Notes under the pieces: model-generated
Databases searched by the model: none
What the model was told of the DNA's origin: nothing
The model's input: the letters and a program-made list of their open reading frames with translations, nothing else
Program-made: the position numbers and the translations under genes
Assembly (NCBI GenBank): GCA_021781415.1
Contig: JAJXWW010000001.1
Coordinates: 1-64,000, forward strand
Reading direction: 5' to 3'
From: Planctomycetota bacterium
GTDB lineage: Bacteria > Planctomycetota > Planctomycetia > Gemmatales > Gemmataceae
Length of the DNA stretch: 64,000 nucleotides
Shown here: piece by piece, positions 62,399 through 64,000 of the stretch
Position numbering within the stretch: the first letter of the stretch is position 1
Layout: the number at the start of each line of letters is the position of its first letter

Positions 62399-64000
62399 AT
62401 GGCGTCTCGACCGATTCGCACGTTTACCGTTCTGCCCCATTTACCCGAACGCCTCCAACCGCTCCACAAACTCGCCTACAATATGTGGTGGTGCTGGAAC
62501 CATGAGGCAGTCACGCTGTTTCGACGCATCGACGTGGAAGCCTGGGAAACGCTCGACCATAGCCCCGTCAAACTGCTCGGCGCACTCAGTTCGGTTCGCG
62601 TTCAAGAACTGCTTCGCGACGACGGCTTCTTGGCCCACATGGATCGCGTCGAAGAAGCGTTCGACAACTACATGAACGCCGATACTTGGTATCAAGAGAC
62701 CTACGCCGCGCCGGGACGCAACGGCATCGGGGCATTGGCGCGCGAGTTGCGCATCGCCTATTTCAGCGCCGAATTTGGAATTCATCAGAGCGTACCCGTC
62801 TATTCCGGCGGTCTGGGCGTGCTGTCCGGCGATCACCTCAAGAGTGCCAGCGATCTCGGCTTGCCGCTCGTCGGTGTCGGCTTGATGTACCGCGAAGGCT
62901 ATTTCCGCCAATATCTGACCGTCGATGGCTGGCAGCAAGAGCGCTATCCCGAAAACGATTTCTTCAATCTACCGCTGATGTCGGAGACAACGAACGACGG
63001 CGCTCCGTTGACGATCCGTTTGCCCATGCCGGGCCGCGATGTGTATGTGCGCGTCTGGCGCATTCAGGTGGGGCGGGTTCCGTTGTATCTGCTCGATACC
63101 AACATTCCACGCAATTCGACGGAAGATCGCGCCATTACGGCCCGTCTGTACGGCGGCGACAACGACATGCGCATCCGGCAAGAGATGGTTCTCGGCATCG
63201 GCGGCGTGATGGCGCTGCGCGCCATGGGTAAACCGCCCACCGTTTGCCACATGAACGAGGGGCATAGCGCCTTTTGCGGCTTGGAACGCATCCGCGCGCT
63301 GATGCAAGAATCGAATCTCTCGTTCCAAGTGGCCCGCGAGGCCGTGGCCGCCGGGACTGTCTTTACCACTCACACCCCGGTTCCCGCGGGCAACGATGTG
63401 TTCGCGCCGCAGCTGATCGAACACTATCTCAGTAATTACCTGGGCGCGTTCAAAATCAACCGCGATGAGTTTATCGGCTTGGGACGGCAGAATCCGACGG
63501 ATCAAAACGAGCCGTTCGGCATGACGGTGTTGGCGATTCGCTTGGCCAATACCACCAATGCCGTTAGCCAGCTACACGGCGTCGTCTCGCGCAAGATGTG
63601 GAAGACCATTTGGCCGGAACTGCCGGTCAGCGAAGCCCCCATCACCTCCATCACCAACGGCATCCATACGGCCAGTTGGGTCTCGCCGGACATGGCCCAA
63701 CTCTTCGATCGCTACATGGGCATTTCCCACGATGGACGGCCCAGCGAAGCCGCCATGTGGAAGCGCGTCGAGAACATTCCCGATGCCGAATTGTGGCGAA
63801 CCCACGAACGCCGCCGCGAGCGTCTGGTCGCCTTCGCTCGCAGCCGACTCCGTTTGCAATTAAAGAATCGTTCTGCCCTGCCCACCGAAATCGCCCATGC
63901 CGACGAGGTGCTGGACCCCGAAGCGTTGACCATCGGCTTCGCTCGCCGCTTTGCCACCTACAAACGTGGAAATTTGGTATTTCGCAACCTGGAACGCTTA
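62399..64000 (+). CDS. glgP: Alpha-glucan phosphorylase (glycogen phosphorylase), 5' part
   Basis: At least 534 codons; the gene runs off the window. The start ATG (62399) has AGGA/GAGG within 6-12 nt. The N-terminal DUF3417 domain (FTVLPHLPERLQPLHKLAYN, WWCWNHEAVTLFRRID) identifies the bacterial alpha-glucan phosphorylase subfamily, which releases glucose-1-phosphate from glycogen. Further blocks: ELRIAYFSAEFGIHQSVPVY, SGGLGVLSGDHLKSASDLGL, HMNEGHSAFCGLERIR, TTHTPVPAGNDVFAPQLI, SITNGIHTASWVSPDMAQLF and FARRFATYKRGNL. The PLP-binding Lys lies beyond the end. Central carbon-storage metabolism in the cytoplasm. Confidence 0.95.
   Translation, partial: MASRPIRTFTVLPHLPERLQPLHKLAYNMWWCWNHEAVTLFRRIDVEAWETLDHSPVKLLGALSSVRVQELLRDDGFLAHMDRVEEAFDNYMNADTWYQETYAAPGRNGIGALARELRIAYFSAEFGIHQSVPVYSGGLGVLSGDHLKSASDLGLPLVGVGLMYREGYFRQYLTVDGWQQERYPENDFFNLPLMSETTNDGAPLTIRLPMPGRDVYVRVWRIQVGRVPLYLLDTNIPRNSTEDRAITARLYGGDNDMRIRQEMVLGIGGVMALRAMGKPPTVCHMNEGHSAFCGLERIRALMQESNLSFQVAREAVAAGTVFTTHTPVPAGNDVFAPQLIEHYLSNYLGAFKINRDEFIGLGRQNPTDQNEPFGMTVLAIRLANTTNAVSQLHGVVSRKMWKTIWPELPVSEAPITSITNGIHTASWVSPDMAQLFDRYMGISHDGRPSEAAMWKRVENIPDAELWRTHERRRERLVAFARSRLRLQLKNRSALPTEIAHADEVLDPEALTIGFARRFATYKRGNLVFRNLERL

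Overview
The window comes from the chromosome of a planctomycete, most probably a Gemmata-like member of the Gemmataceae. This is inferred from gene families rather than from any marker RNA. They include a PSD1/DUF1549/DUF1553 cytochrome with its DUF1501 partner, a BBP7-type outer-membrane barrel, a sedolisin with an N-terminal LExLExRxLLS tag, a TIGR03067-like small secreted protein, an FG-GAP/UnbV protein and FHA, HEAT and LRR proteins. GC content is high, genes are mostly in short operons, and several families of palindromic repeats lie between and at the ends of genes. No rRNA, tRNA, CRISPR array, integrase or transposase was seen.

Layout. 0-8 kb: a LarA-like protein, an orphan Xre/ParS-type antitoxin, an SMP-30/esterase fusion, an unrecognised 480-residue protein with a possible degenerate vWA region, a BBP7 barrel and a nucleotidyltransferase-like protein. 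8-15 kb: a GntR regulator translationally coupled to a PSD1 cytochrome, then two ORF6N paralogues wedged between it and its usual DUF1501 partner; a relic of the PSD1 3' end shows that a tandem duplication occurred here. 14.7-16.1 kb: a toxin-antitoxin cluster (HicBA, DUF433/DUF5615, lone HTH antitoxin). 16-23 kb: LRR, HTH, TPR, MmgE/PrpD and a glycosyltransferase-39-like membrane protein. 22.8-25.1 kb: three tandem genes for secreted Met/Gly-repeat proteins, each with its own TTGAC-N17-CATACT promoter. 25-33 kb: mostly secreted or periplasmic proteins (solute-binding lipoprotein, sedolisin, GATase-like protein, esterase) plus a D-threonine-aldolase-like enzyme. 33-38 kb: an Uma2 protein and a 2-oxoacid:ferredoxin oxidoreductase (KorAB) bracketed by two CBS-pair proteins. 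38-52 kb: SDR/AraC pair, PyrD, FHA coiled-coil protein, thioredoxin, M81 peptidase, STAS-like protein, YVTN/cytochrome c, FAD oxidoreductase, zinc-ribbon membrane protein and HemE. 52-64 kb: HEAT protein, MarR with a repeat-truncated pirin, UnbV protein, TIGR03067-like protein, a two-domain AhpD/CMD-like protein with an in-frame TGA, a coiled-coil membrane protein and the start of an alpha-glucan phosphorylase that runs off the end.

The most noteworthy observations are: (1) an AhpD-like protein whose second redox motif reads CFY-TGA, with open frame continuing for 125 residues and a plausible SECIS hairpin 26 nt downstream, which makes it a candidate selenoprotein; (2) the triplicated Met/Gly-rich exported proteins with conserved promoters; (3) several repeat families that supply the last codons and stops of neighbouring genes (hemE, marR, korA, the 480-residue gene), in one case sit in frame inside a gene, and in one case appear to have removed the 5' end of a pirin gene.
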